Shown here in pieces: positions 35,830 to 45,528 of a DNA stretch of 64,000 bases. A program made the translations under genes and the position numbers. The notes under the pieces were generated by a model that saw nothing but the letters and a program-made list of their open reading frames with translations, had not been told where the DNA came from and did no database searches. This stretch comes from Bradyrhizobium sp. ARR65. GTDB lineage: Bacteria > Pseudomonadota > Alphaproteobacteria > Rhizobiales > Xanthobacteraceae. The stretch spans positions 62,221 to 126,220 of the forward strand of contig NZ_AWZU01000010.1 in assembly GCF_000472385.1 (NCBI RefSeq), read 5' to 3'. Each line of letters opens with the position of its first letter. Position 1 is the stretch's first letter.

Positions 35830-36513
35830 ATGGTGAAACGACGCTCTGACTCGCCTCAACTCGGAAAGGCCGACGAGCCGGATGGGAAGCCGACGGTTTT
35901 CGTTGTGGAGGACGACATCTCTATGCGTCGCTCGCTCACGAACCTTTTTCGGTCGATCGGCCTCAACGTACTTGCGTTTGAGTCCGCTCAGGAGATGCTC
36001 CAGAACAAACTCCCGCAGGTTACCAGCTGTCTTGTCCTTGACATCAGGCTGCCTGGGCAGAGTGGCCTGGAGCTTCAGAATGAGCTGTCCAAGCAGAACA
36101 TCCATATTCCGATCATTTTCATCACGGCACATGGCGACATTCCGATGACCGTCAAGGCCATGAAGCGTGGCGCGGTTGATTTCCTGACCAAACCGTTTCG
36201 CGAGCAGGACCTGCTTGATGCGGTAGTCGCCGCGATCGAACGGGACCGCAAGAGACGAGAGGCCGAGAAAACCGCTGCGAGCTTGCAGTCCTTGTTCGAC
36301 AGGCTGACCGTACGCGAGCAGGAGGTTTTGAAACTCGTTGCTGCAGGGCTCATGAACAAACAAATAGCCGCGGAGCTGAAACTCGCCGAAATTACCGTCA
36401 AGATCTATCGCGGACAGATGATGAAGAAAATGGGCGCCCGGTCAGTGGCTGATTTGATCAGAATGGCTGAAAGGCTTGGCATTAGCGCCAACCGCGACGG
36501 TCAGCAAACCTAA
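35830..36513 (+). CDS. NodW/NwsB-like response regulator (FixJ/LuxR class)
   Basis: 227 residues: receiver domain (about 20-140) with VVEDD, phosphoacceptor Asp in SCLVLDIRLPGQSGL and Lys in FLTKPF, then a LuxR-type helix-turn-helix (LTVREQEVLKLVAAGLMNKQ and IAAELKLAEITVKIYRGQ). Length and sequence closely resemble Bradyrhizobium NodW/NwsB, which activate nod genes in response to plant isoflavones through the kinases NodV/NwsA. No kinase gene is within the window, so the regulator must be phosphorylated from elsewhere. All active-site residues are intact. A stand-alone receiver gene follows 90 bases downstream. A nodW symbol is withheld because nodW and nwsB cannot be separated here. Confidence 0.88.
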   Translation: MVKRRSDSPQLGKADEPDGKPTVFVVEDDISMRRSLTNLFRSIGLNVLAFESAQEMLQNKLPQVTSCLVLDIRLPGQSGLELQNELSKQNIHIPIIFITAHGDIPMTVKAMKRGAVDFLTKPFREQDLLDAVVAAIERDRKRREAEKTAASLQSLFDRLTVREQEVLKLVAAGLMNKQIAAELKLAEITVKIYRGQMMKKMGARSVADLIRMAERLGISANRDGQQT

Positions 36514-36603
36514 GTATGATTTTACAATCTGCACGCCAAGGCTCACCTTAGGTCCAGGTGGCTATGCTACGGCAGGCGCCTTCCCCTGAGTTATGAGGTC
36601 GTC

Positions 36604-36990
36604 TTGTCCGCCTCGTTTAGCATATCTATCGTCGATGACGATGAGTTGGTCCGTACAGCAACGAACAATCTTCTGAAGTCGCGTGGGTACATCGTAAAGA
36701 CATTCGCATCCGCTGACGAGTTCTTACGATCGCCCCAGCTCGAGGAAACCTCGTGCGTGATCGCGGACGTGCAGATGCCGGTCATGAATGGCCTGGAGCT
36801 GTTGACACATACACGCGCACGGGGTTGCGACGCGCCATTCATTTTTATCACTTCTTTTCCAGACGAGCGGGTTCGCGCCCGCGCGCTGAGCGCGGGAGCC
36901 ACTTGCCTTCTGCCCAAACCCTTCTCCGGCCGCAAATTGATCAAGTGTGTCGACCTCGCGCTGCGGACGGATCGTCGGCCGGGCGCGTGA
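36604..36990 (+). CDS. Single-domain response regulator (FixJ-type receiver)
   Basis: 128 residues consisting only of a receiver: ISIVDDDELVRTA, phosphoacceptor Asp in SCVIADVQMPVMNGLEL, Ser/Thr in FIFITSF and Lys in CLLPKPFSG. The sequence resembles receivers of the FixJ/NodW class but has no output domain, so it may act as a phosphate sink or bridge in a relay. The start is a TTG with GAGG nearby; no ATG gives a complete fold. It follows the NodW-like gene on the same strand and may be co-transcribed. Confidence 0.8.
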   Translation: MSASFSISIVDDDELVRTATNNLLKSRGYIVKTFASADEFLRSPQLEETSCVIADVQMPVMNGLELLTHTRARGCDAPFIFITSFPDERVRARALSAGATCLLPKPFSGRKLIKCVDLALRTDRRPGA

Positions 36991-37797
36991 GACGAATTCT
37001 GCGCGCAACTCGGCCCGCATTTTCTTCAGGGCAGGACCGCCATGGAGCCAGCCTTAAAGTGAGGACAATGGGCCGCCTAGAAGAGGACAACAAGATAACG
37101 CGGCAACAACGGTCGGCCAATGCTCGACCAATTAGATAGGCGCTGGCGCGCGGACTGTGTCCTGAAGCTGTTCGAAAATTGGCTAACTCGCTTCCATGGC
37201 TCAGCCAGAAAACAGTGCTTTCAGCCTGCGCAAACATCTGCAGCATTGATATATCGCGAATCGCGGCCGACCGATCACTCGTTGGATCGGATATGCCTAT
37301 AGCGACGCGGAGATCGATGCGTTGCTGACGGCGGCGCCGGCTCTGCCGCCAGAGGACGGGCTGCGTCGTTGGACCTATCATACCCTGTTCGGGCTGATGC
37401 GGTGACGGGTATACGTATATCGCGCTGTGCCTCAGCACGTGCGGTGACACGCTCTTGGCCTTCAAAGACGGGCAACTCTTGTGAGCGGCCCGAACATGCT
37501 TTTCCAGCAGCGACTGGACGCTGTCGGCACTGAGCCGGCCCGTCTCCGTGATCGTTTCTACACTTTCGTTCGTAACGTACGAATCCGTTTCATCTGCTTC
37601 CATTGACAAGGCGAACGAATGGCTGGTTTCTGCCTCAAGCTCGAGGCATTCCCGACCACCTGCGAACGACGAAACGATGAGACGCGCAACGCCATGCCGA
37701 ACAGACTTCGAGCGCCACTCCAGGAGCCGGCTCATTAAGCCTTCATTCTGAATTGTGGTATGTATCTAGTGAATCAGCATCTCCTCCGAGAGCTCCT
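36991..37797. other. 807-base stretch with an integrase scrap
   Basis: Apart from the tyrosine-recombinase fragment (37286-37440) no coding frame is supported. TTCGTA-ACG-TACGAA near 37565 is a short palindrome. Confidence 0.4.
37286..37440 (+). pseudogene. Tyrosine recombinase fragment
   Basis: YSDAEIDALLTAAPALPPED, then LRRWTYHTLFGLM and, after a one-base shift near 37401, VTGIRIS. This is the start of the catalytic domain of a RitA/RitB-type integrase up to its first catalytic Arg. Everything else is absent. Relic of a mobile element. Confidence 0.65.
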
Positions 37798-38823
37798 ATG
37801 AGATATCGGGTCAACCTGACACTGCTCGCGGTCTTCCTACCGCTGGGGGTGGCGTTCACCTTGGCCAAGGAGGATAGCGCGAGCGATCGCACGCTCATCC
37901 AAGCCAGCTATCGACGGCCAGCCGCTATTCCCTTTCCGGGCAGCAATCCCTACTCCAAGGCCAAATCAGCGCTCGGAAAAATGCTCTTCTTCGATCCGCT
38001 GCTGTCGGGATCAAAAACGCGATCATGCGCGACATGCCACAATCCATCGCTCTCATGGGGGGACGGCCTTTCGCACGCAATCGGCGAGAACCCTAAAGGT
38101 CTGCCGCTTCGCGCACCGACGCTCCTCGATGTGGCGTTCACCGAGCCGCTCGGGTGGGATGGAAAGTTCAGGACTCTCGAGTCCGTCGCCTTTGGCCCCC
38201 TGACGAATCCGGCCAATATGAATATAAGTGAGCTGGAATTGACGGCACGTCTCTCGGCCATTCCCGCTTATGTAGATGCATTCGCTCATGCTTTTGGGGA
38301 CGGCGGAATAACACGAGTCAGGATCGAAGCAGCGCTCGCGACCTTTGAACGGACCATCGTCGCGGGCGAGTCACCATTCGACCGGTGGATTATGGGAGAC
38401 GAAACCGCCATCAGCGCGGCGGCACAGCGCGGCTTCGACATTTTCAACGGCAAGGCACATTGCTCTGCCTGTCACAGCGGACCATCCTTCACGGACGGAT
38501 CATTTCAGGATATCGGCATTGGGAAGGACGACGATATCGGACGCGGACGATTGTTTCCGAAATCAGAAAAACTGCGGTACGCGTTCAAGACGCCCACGTT
38601 ACGCGATGTCGCGCGCCGCGCGCCTTATATGCACAATGGATCGGTCGCGACCCTGGAAGACGTCATAGAACTGTACGACAAAGGCGGGATCGATCGTCCA
38701 AGCCGGTCGCCGTTGATAAAACCGCTTTTGCTGACCGCGGGCGAGAAGAGCGACCTTATCTCCTTTCTTCAAACGCTCACCGCGTCCACAGCAGCTACGG
38801 ATGTGCCGATATTGCCGCGGTGA
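37798..38823 (+). CDS. Di-haem cytochrome c peroxidase (MauG/CcpA family), exported
   Basis: 341 residues from the ATG at 37798; GAGAG precedes it. Residues 1-22 are a signal peptide, so the protein is periplasmic. Two haem-attachment motifs are present, CATCH (about residues 78-82) and CSACH (about 223-227), with the domain spacing typical of bacterial di-haem peroxidases and MauG. PTLLDVAFTEPLGWDGK and APYMHNGSVATLEDVIELY are family blocks. The likely reaction is reduction of H2O2 with electrons from small c-type cytochromes or cupredoxins; MauG instead modifies protein tryptophans. A cupredoxin gene 1.5 kb away could be its electron donor. Confidence 0.92.
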   Translation: MRYRVNLTLLAVFLPLGVAFTLAKEDSASDRTLIQASYRRPAAIPFPGSNPYSKAKSALGKMLFFDPLLSGSKTRSCATCHNPSLSWGDGLSHAIGENPKGLPLRAPTLLDVAFTEPLGWDGKFRTLESVAFGPLTNPANMNISELELTARLSAIPAYVDAFAHAFGDGGITRVRIEAALATFERTIVAGESPFDRWIMGDETAISAAAQRGFDIFNGKAHCSACHSGPSFTDGSFQDIGIGKDDDIGRGRLFPKSEKLRYAFKTPTLRDVARRAPYMHNGSVATLEDVIELYDKGGIDRPSRSPLIKPLLLTAGEKSDLISFLQTLTASTAATDVPILPR

Positions 38824-39239
38824 GGGTCTGACCCGATTGCAGCCTGCAACCTGATCAGCACAGGTGCGGCAAAGCTGATCCCAGCAAGCCGAAACCGAGG
38901 ATAAGAAGTGCGCCGGCGCAGGTCTCCAAGGCATCAGTACGTAACGTACGCAACTTTGGTCCGCGCGTAAGTGCCGAGCCCAATGCGACAGTTACAGCAC
39001 CTAGAACTCCGAGCATCGCCTTCGTCCCCATCCGATTTGTCTGTCCTTCATTACGACAGACGGAATTGAGACCCCGTTGCGCAATTCGCTAAAATTGAGA
39101 GGACTGCAACAACTGCCGCATGAACCACGTTGCGGCCACGCGCCGTTAACTACAAAACAACCGGCAGTTGGTGGCACCTCGAGGAAGCTTAAAATTTAAG
39201 ATAAGTTTAACAACTCGTTAATGGGTGGGTATTGTTGGA
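38824..39239. other. 416-base intergenic stretch
   Basis: No gene seen. GTACGTAACGTACG near 38938 is partly palindromic. The last 60 bases before 39240 are AT-rich and likely hold the promoter of the next gene. Confidence 0.45.
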
Positions 39240-40304
39240 ATGTTTAATCATTGGGGGCGGGATGTCATTTCATCATCCGCTAGACCGTGCTTTGTTGCCT
39301 TCAAATACGTCGCGGCGCTTGCCTTTAGCGTCCTGGGGACGCAGGCGGCCAGCGCCCATGTGAAGTGGTTTTGTGCTTACGATATCGCGGGCCAGCCTCG
39401 AGGACTCGAGAATGTCCTATGTTCGGATTTCGAGTTGCTTCTCGGCACTGCCTTGCTTTGGTTCTTTGCGGCTTGCATAGCAGAGCGCACCGTCGTGGGC
39501 GAAGCAATGATCCGTGCCCTCGACCGCGTAACCAACGGACTGCGGTTGCGCACCGAGGAAATGATCCGCGCCGTCTGCGGCTTTTTCATCATCTCGATTT
39601 GGGCTGCGGGCGGAATCCTGCTCACGCCTGAATTGAAAACGACGTCACCTCTTGTGGGACTTGTGCAGCTTGCGATCGCGGCGGGCCTGTTGTCGCGACC
39701 TACGCTGCCTCTCTCCGCGGCGGGCATCGTGATTTTGTTCGGGATTGGCGCGCAGCAGTACGGCGCCTTCCATCTTGCCGACTATCCAATCTTTCTGGGC
39801 TTAGCCGCCTACCTCACTCTCGTCGGGCTGCAGAAGGATTTATTCGGCCTTTCACCGCTCGACATTGCGCGATACGCGACCGCGGTGACGTTGATGTGGG
39901 CCTCGGTCGAAAAGTGGGCCTATCCGCAATGGAGCTTCCCGCTCCTTATCGAGCATCCCGGCCTCGCCCTTGGGTTTGACAGCGAGTTCTATATGCGCGC
40001 CGCAGGCATGGTCGAATTCACCCTCGCCTTTGCCTTGATCTGGACGCCGCTTGTCCGGCGCTGCGCGGCGGCGGTGCTCATGGGGATGTTCATCAGCGCC
40101 TGTTTCGAATTCGGGAAGCTCGACACGATCGGACACTCGATGATCATCGCGCTCTTGTTGGCGATCATCTGCGATAATCCACCCGCTGAGCGCGACCATC
40201 GTCTGCCTTGGCTCGCGCCAGTGGGCCTGTCTGCGGCGCTGACAGCCACGCTCCTTGCTTATTATGTCGGCCACGCCGCACTTTTCGACACATCGATTCT
40301 CTAA
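39240..40304 (+). CDS. Polytopic membrane protein of unknown function
   Basis: 354 residues with an N-terminal signal-like helix, then AHVKWFCAYD, and about eight more membrane helices. The H-x-K-W-F motif right after the first helix and conserved charged residues in loops (for example SVEKWAYPQW) suggest a DoxX-like or electron-transfer-associated membrane protein, but no family can be named with certainty. The start is uncertain between GTG 39225 and ATG 39240. It converges with a cupredoxin gene, separated by five bases, and follows a di-haem peroxidase on the same strand, so a shared role in periplasmic redox chemistry is plausible. Confidence 0.75.
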   Translation: MFNHWGRDVISSSARPCFVAFKYVAALAFSVLGTQAASAHVKWFCAYDIAGQPRGLENVLCSDFELLLGTALLWFFAACIAERTVVGEAMIRALDRVTNGLRLRTEEMIRAVCGFFIISIWAAGGILLTPELKTTSPLVGLVQLAIAAGLLSRPTLPLSAAGIVILFGIGAQQYGAFHLADYPIFLGLAAYLTLVGLQKDLFGLSPLDIARYATAVTLMWASVEKWAYPQWSFPLLIEHPGLALGFDSEFYMRAAGMVEFTLAFALIWTPLVRRCAAAVLMGMFISACFEFGKLDTIGHSMIIALLLAIICDNPPAERDHRLPWLAPVGLSAALTATLLAYYVGHAALFDTSIL

Positions 40305-40309
40305 GCCCG

Positions 40310-40678
40310 CTACCTGGTCACGTGCACGCGTAGCTTCATCTTCGGATGAATGCCGCACAAGACCGTGAACTCGCCAACAACGGGAAAGACGACGTCGAAG
40401 TTGCTGCCGGGCTGTTGATCGCCGGAGTCAAAACTGAACGCGTCGGAGCTCAAATACGCATGATGCAAGAGCTCACCGTCATCGTTGGAAAACCGCACCG
40501 TCTCACCCCGCCTGATCGCAATCTCACCCGGCTTGAATTCGCGATCCCTTTGCGAAATCAGATATGGGCCCGCGCCTAACGCTGCTCCCGTGAGCACGCC
40601 CGCCAAAATCGCTGCTGCCACTGGGGCAGCAGCTGCTTTGCCAACGCGCAAAGAACGCAACAGCAGCAATGATTGCAT
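40310..40678 (-). CDS. Exported cupredoxin (plastocyanin/amicyanin-like)
   Basis: 122 residues with a signal peptide (about 1-35). The type-1 copper ligands are all visible: His in GELLHHAY and Cys, His and Met in VLCGIHPKM near the C-terminus. FKPGEIAIRRGETVRFSNDD is the usual first beta-hairpin. It should be a periplasmic one-electron carrier. GAGG precedes the ATG. It is convergent with the membrane-protein gene and divergent from the GGDEF-EAL gene; the nearby di-haem peroxidase is a natural partner, as in methylamine-utilisation clusters. Confidence 0.88.
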   Translation of the reverse strand: MQSLLLLRSLRVGKAAAAPVAAAILAGVLTGAALGAGPYLISQRDREFKPGEIAIRRGETVRFSNDDGELLHHAYLSSDAFSFDSGDQQPGSNFDVVFPVVGEFTVLCGIHPKMKLRVHVTR

Positions 40679-40902
40679 TTATGACCTCGTTGGAAATTCC
40701 AAATCGCAGACTGGGCATCACGCCTCGACAAGTGGTGCGCGAAGGCATGACGGCTTGAATTACGTGGCCCGAGCATTATCGCAAGTTCCATCTTAACGAT
40801 TTCAGTATCGGTTTTGGGCATTATGCAGGCGATTGAGCTAACCCATCCTTGGGCGGGTGCCAGGCATCGTTTGCAAGACATATTCAAGCGGAAAACGTGG
40901 AC

Positions 40903-43842
40903 ATGCGCCTTCTCGTCAATTGCCTTGTCAGTCTGAACAGGACGGCCCTTGCGACGTTTCGAGGCGTGAGCGGCCGCTTTTCACGCTATGTCCTGACTCA
41001 ACGTACGATACGTACACAAATTCTGATCTTCTGTCTTGCGATGAGCGCGATTGCGGCGGCTCTCGGAGCCTATGCGACGCTCGGAATTCGCCACGCGGGG
41101 CTATTGGTTGCCAGAACTTTCGATGAATCGCTGATGTCGATCAACTATGCACGCGCGGCCGGCGCGGATTTTGCCGCCATGCGCGTGGCGTCATCGCGAC
41201 GGCTCATGACAAGAGACCCGGTCGCGCGCGCTAGTCTCGACAACGAAATCGAGAGGTGGGCGAAAACGCTCTCGGAAGATCTGGCGATAGCGGCCGAGCG
41301 ATCCCAATCCGTACGATCTGCAAAAGCAGCGGCCAACGTTCAACAAGCAGCGAACGCCTGGATGGCGCTTCAGCGTCGTGCGCCCGAAGCGCTCGCGGAA
41401 GCAACTTCGTACGAAACGAACACTTCGAATTCATCGACCGGCAACGTTGGTCGGTATTCCGAAATCGTGAACCAGCAGATCGAGTTGCTGGTCAACTATA
41501 CGGCGGGCGATGGCTTTCTATTCCGCCAGCAGGCGCTCGCCACGATCAAGCGGGACGTGCAGCTCAACCTGACAGGCCTGACAGTCGCCCTTCTGCTGTC
41601 TGGCCTTTTCTCGTGGTTATTGGCGCGGCGTATTATTGGTCCTGTCGCGATCGCATCGGAAGCGGCAAGGAGTATCGCTAATGGTGATTTGAACACAAAC
41701 ATTCCGGAGGGCGGCAGCGATGAACTCGGCACTCTCCTCGCCGCGATGGGAACAATGCGTGACAACATCAAGACGATGGTTGAGCGCGAGATCGCGCAAC
41801 GGCAGTCCGCGCAGGCGCGGCTTTCCGATGCGTTCGAACACTCCCGTGAAGGCGTCGTTCTGCTGGATGCCGACGGTCAAATCGCCCTGGCTAACTCGCG
41901 CGCCAGTGAGTTCATCCGCGCTTACCCGCAGCTCTTGCATTCGCCTTCCTCGTCCGAGGCCGCGCGCGCGAGCTCATTGGCCGGAATAACGAACCGGATC
42001 TCCGGTGGTGACAGCGAGGGATGCGCAAGCGAAGCCCGGCTTCCAGACGGGCGCTGGTTGCGTGTCAGCCGAAGCCCGACGCAGGAAGGTGGCGGGGTCG
42101 TCGTCTGCAGCGACATTAGCGCGTCAAAGCGGCAGGAAGCTGAATTGCATGCGACGAATCTGAAGCTCGATGCGGCGCTCACACATATGTCGCAGGGACT
42201 TTGCCTTTTCGACAGCGAGGCGCGGCTGCAGGTGGTGAACCGCCGCTTCTGCGAGATCTTCAATATTTCGCCCGAACTTGTTCAACCTGGCATGTCTTTC
42301 GATGCCGTTCTCAGTCTCAGCGTTGCCGCCGGGAACCACGGCAATCAGGCCGTAGCCGATTTACTGGCGGAGCGCGCAAGGCTTTTGGGCGACAAGGGCA
42401 CCGGCAACTATTTGCAGCACCTCAGCGACGGACGCATTATCGCCGTTGCTCAACGTCCGACATCCGACGGCGGCTGGCTTATCACCAGCGAAGATGTGAC
42501 CGAACAACAGAAAGCTCAATCTCAAATCGCGTTCATGGCTCGGCATGATGCTCTCACCAGGCTACCAAATCGATTACTGTTGGCTGAGCGGATTGAACAG
42601 GCAATCGCGCAGGCTGGCCGGGGCGCTGGTTTTGCGCTCTTCTGCCTCGATCTCGACGGCTTCAAGCAGGTCAACGACACCTTAGGCCACCCGATCGGCG
42701 ATGAGCTCCTCTGCGCGGTCGCCGACCGATTAACTGCCTGCGTCCGAGAGGTCGATATGGTTGCTCGCCTGGGTGGCGACGAATTTTCGATCATACAATC
42801 TGACGTCGACAACGCGGAAGGAGCCGAGCAACTCGCTCGCCGCATCGTGGAATGTGTGGGGGCACCCTATGAATTAAGCGGGCATCGCGTGGTCGTTGGG
42901 TGCAGCATTGGAATTTCGATTGCGCCGGGCGACGGCACGAGCGGTGAGAAGCTTCTGAAGAACGCGGACGTCGCGTTGTACCGGGCGAAGACGGATGGCA
43001 AGGGAACCTGGCGGCTTTTTGAGCCCGCGATGGACGAGTACTTGCAAAAGCGCCGCACCCTCGAGCTCGACCTTCGGCAGGCTATGAACAACGGCGAATT
43101 CGCGCTGTACTATCAGCCGCTCTATGATTTGCGTCTAGACCGCATCTGCGGCTTCGAGGCTTTGTTGCGCTGGCACCACCCGAACAGAGGCTTCGTGCCG
43201 CCCGACCAGTTCATCCCGATCGCCGAGGAAATCGGTCTCATCAATCCCCTCGGAAAATGGGTTCTTGCTCGCGCGTGCGAGCAGGCCGCAACCTGGCCGG
43301 ACGAGATCAAGCTTGCGGTCAATGTGTCCGGGGCTCAGTTTCGTGAGCCGGACTTTGTCAACACCATCGAACATGCCATTGCTGCATCACAACTGCCCGC
43401 GCATCGGCTCGAACTCGAGATTACCGAATCTGTCCTCCTGTCGAACAGCGCGGAGACGCTTGCTATTCTGCATAAGCTGAAGCAGCAGGGGCTGCGTATA
43501 GCGTTGGACGATTTTGGCACCGGCTATTCCTCGCTAAGCTATCTACGCAGCTTTCCATTTGACAAGCTCAAGATCGATCGGTCGTTCGTCCGCGACGCGA
43601 CGGCAAGCAGTGGATCGAAGTTGATCATCCGGAGCGTGATCAGCCTCGGCAAGAACCTTGGCATGACGACGACAGCGGAGGGCGTCGAGACCATTGAACA
43701 GTTCAACCAACTGGGCGCGGAGGGCTGCAATGAGGCGCAAGGCTTCTTGATCAGCCGCCCAGTCCCCGCCACTGAGGTGCCAGGAGTGCTCTTGGCGTTG
43801 AGAAATGGGCTCAAGAGAGATGACTTGGCAATTGCCGAGTAG
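40903..43842 (+). CDS. Membrane-bound GGDEF-EAL protein with HAMP and PAS domains
   Basis: About 979 residues. Two membrane helices enclose a ~160-residue helical periplasmic sensor; a HAMP domain follows the second helix (RRIIGPVAIASEAARSIANG), then two PAS-like domains. The GGDEF domain has an intact GGDEF near residue 624, and the C-terminal EAL domain has EAL near residue 750, ELEITES and DDFGTGYSSL, so both synthesis and hydrolysis of cyclic di-GMP are possible. Such dual proteins are often biased to one activity by the sensor. The start is uncertain; the frame is open to 40849. It is divergent from the cupredoxin gene, hinting at redox sensing. Confidence 0.9.
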   Translation: MRLLVNCLVSLNRTALATFRGVSGRFSRYVLTQRTIRTQILIFCLAMSAIAAALGAYATLGIRHAGLLVARTFDESLMSINYARAAGADFAAMRVASSRRLMTRDPVARASLDNEIERWAKTLSEDLAIAAERSQSVRSAKAAANVQQAANAWMALQRRAPEALAEATSYETNTSNSSTGNVGRYSEIVNQQIELLVNYTAGDGFLFRQQALATIKRDVQLNLTGLTVALLLSGLFSWLLARRIIGPVAIASEAARSIANGDLNTNIPEGGSDELGTLLAAMGTMRDNIKTMVEREIAQRQSAQARLSDAFEHSREGVVLLDADGQIALANSRASEFIRAYPQLLHSPSSSEAARASSLAGITNRISGGDSEGCASEARLPDGRWLRVSRSPTQEGGGVVVCSDISASKRQEAELHATNLKLDAALTHMSQGLCLFDSEARLQVVNRRFCEIFNISPELVQPGMSFDAVLSLSVAAGNHGNQAVADLLAERARLLGDKGTGNYLQHLSDGRIIAVAQRPTSDGGWLITSEDVTEQQKAQSQIAFMARHDALTRLPNRLLLAERIEQAIAQAGRGAGFALFCLDLDGFKQVNDTLGHPIGDELLCAVADRLTACVREVDMVARLGGDEFSIIQSDVDNAEGAEQLARRIVECVGAPYELSGHRVVVGCSIGISIAPGDGTSGEKLLKNADVALYRAKTDGKGTWRLFEPAMDEYLQKRRTLELDLRQAMNNGEFALYYQPLYDLRLDRICGFEALLRWHHPNRGFVPPDQFIPIAEEIGLINPLGKWVLARACEQAATWPDEIKLAVNVSGAQFREPDFVNTIEHAIAASQLPAHRLELEITESVLLSNSAETLAILHKLKQQGLRIALDDFGTGYSSLSYLRSFPFDKLKIDRSFVRDATASSGSKLIIRSVISLGKNLGMTTTAEGVETIEQFNQLGAEGCNEAQGFLISRPVPATEVPGVLLALRNGLKRDDLAIAE

Positions 43843-44242
43843 CAAGGAACCTGAAAACCGGTATTGCTGCCAACCAAATCGCATTTTCGACTGACTGGTC
43901 GTTATGGGCGCTTATCCGAAATTCGGACCGGCTCGCGCGTGCGCCTTCATGAATACTCGCGTGCACGAGGAAGTCGAGGCGAAGCAAATCACCCCGTTGC
44001 GGCAGACCATGATCGCCGCCCTGCCCGTCGGCACTGACGACCACACGGTCATCAATCTTTGTCCGAATTCCTCGAAGAGGGTATCACTGCAGCAACCATC
44101 TCGCGCATGCGAGGTTTCGCCGAGGTTCCGCAAGTATTCTACCGCGGCCGCGATCGCTCGGATGACGAAATCGCCGAAAACGAAGTGTCTCACCGATCTC
44201 TCCTTTTGTTGTATCCATCCGAGCTAATCCGCGGACAATGGA
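43843..44242. other. 400-base stretch with no supported gene
   Basis: Open frames exist on both strands but resemble nothing I know. It lies between the GGDEF-EAL gene and IS66-associated debris. Confidence 0.4.
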
Positions 44243-44485
44243 TTACGGATTCCACCGCTTGAGGAGTTCGGGGTCTTCCTTGTGTATCCTGATGAGCTCC
44301 ATCAGGTTTTCGATGCCGAAGTCGGTGAACGCCATGACGCCGTCTTCACCTATGCCGTAAACCCAGATGATGCCGTCCTCGGTTTCCATTCCGTTTGCAA
44401 CATCCCAGAGCCAGTCTTCGTCCTCTCCGAGGTCCTTGGCGACGCGATCGATGGTGAAGACGGCATGAACTTTGTTGACGTGCAT
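44243..44485 (-). CDS. Small acidic protein associated with IS66 elements
   Basis: 80 residues: KVHAVFTIDRVAKDLGEDED, then METEDGIIWVYG and VMAFTDFGIENLMELIRIHK. This is a small conserved protein repeatedly found directly downstream of IS66 tnpC in rhizobia; it begins two bases after the tnpC fragment. Function unknown. Confidence 0.7.
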   Translation of the reverse strand: MHVNKVHAVFTIDRVAKDLGEDEDWLWDVANGMETEDGIIWVYGIGEDGVMAFTDFGIENLMELIRIHKEDPELLKRWNP

Positions 44486-44487
44486 GG

Positions 44488-44694
44488 CTACGCCGCCTGG
44501 GTGGAGGGTGGCGACGCAGGAGGCGTCCAGTTCCAGGGCAACAACTCGTCCAGGCGGCTCTGTGGGATGTCGGCGATGCGCGCAAGAACGTCGGCAAGCC
44601 AGGCTTTCGGGTCGATGTCGTTGAGACGCGCCGTCATGATGAGCGTGTCCATCACGGCAGCCCGCTCCGCGCCACGATCAGAACCGGCGAACAT
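44488..44694 (-). mobile_element. IS66 transposase, last 68 residues
   Basis: LFAGSDRGAERAAVMDTLI-type end of TnpC with the usual ITARLNDIDPKAWLADVLAR-like block and LLPWNW. Only the C-terminus survives. It is a different IS66 subtype from the relic at 14.5 kb. Confidence 0.85.
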
Positions 44695-44773
44695 CTACGT
44701 CAATGGACTGCATGGCGCTGCAGAGGGATTTATCTGCGGTGTGCGTATCTCCGATTTGACGGACAGACTTGGG

Positions 44774-45199
44774 ATGATACTTCAGTCGACTGACGATCTG
44801 TATAATGCGATTGCTCAAGAATTGCTCGACGAGAGCCGCGACTTCAACGCGACAAAAGCCGTTAATGCGCGCCATGTCCGTTCTGCCGAGGAACAAGCCA
44901 AGGTGGAAGAAAGTATGTCGCGCCAAGATGAGCTGGACGATCTACGCTCGGAGCTTCGACGACTTCAATCCGAAGGCCGACTTACAGGCCTGATCACGAT
45001 CCAGGACTGTCAGCACTGCGATAACAAAAGCCACCAACTCCGCGACCGCTTGTGTTATCGCGATGTTCAATACTTCAATGTCGACAATGAGCTTCTGATC
45101 GCTTTGCTCAAGTTTCGCCGGCGATACTTTGAGAACGACAGCTTCCTGCCGGCCCCCTTTAGGCAAAAGAACTTGAAAGAGGCGACAAAAAACATCTAA
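44774..45199 (+). CDS. Hypothetical coiled-coil protein
   Basis: 141 residues from an ATG at 44774, hydrophilic, with a helical/coiled region (EEQAKVEESMSRQDELDDL and RSELRRLQSEGRL) and a Cys/His group IQDCQHCDNKSHQ near residue 90. The frame continues upstream to 44282, but that part is antisense to the IS66 fragment and is not genuine. The gene may itself have lost its start to the IS insertion. No family recognised. Confidence 0.45.
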   Translation: MILQSTDDLYNAIAQELLDESRDFNATKAVNARHVRSAEEQAKVEESMSRQDELDDLRSELRRLQSEGRLTGLITIQDCQHCDNKSHQLRDRLCYRDVQYFNVDNELLIALLKFRRRYFENDSFLPAPFRQKNLKEATKNI

Positions 45200-45528
45200 G
45201 AGTTGGCCGGCTACAAACTTGTACTACGAGGAGGTTGGCCTGTTGCGAACTAGCTGACATCAATCGTGGCGAAGCGGCGTGCGCTATGTGCTTAAATTGA
45301 ACGCGTCGGCGTTGATCGCGCGATTAGTCGTAGGGGCCAATACGGCTCGTCAGAAACCTGAGACCCCAGATTGAGCGCCGCGAGACCGTAGGGCTCAGCG
45401 TCTCAAGATCTTGCAGACGTCCAAATCTCGTTGATACCGCGACTGCCCCATCTTCCGAAAAACGCCACTAACGCATTTGTTGCAGCGCGCCGCGCCCCGC
45501 GAGCAAGCACGGAACAACAAACAAGGGC
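45200..45528. other. 329-base intergenic stretch
   Basis: Nothing recognisable; it lies downstream of two convergent genes. Confidence 0.5.

Noticed and set aside
44282..44773. N-terminal half of a 305-codon plus-strand ORF
   Set aside because: Antisense to the IS66 fragment and its small companion gene.
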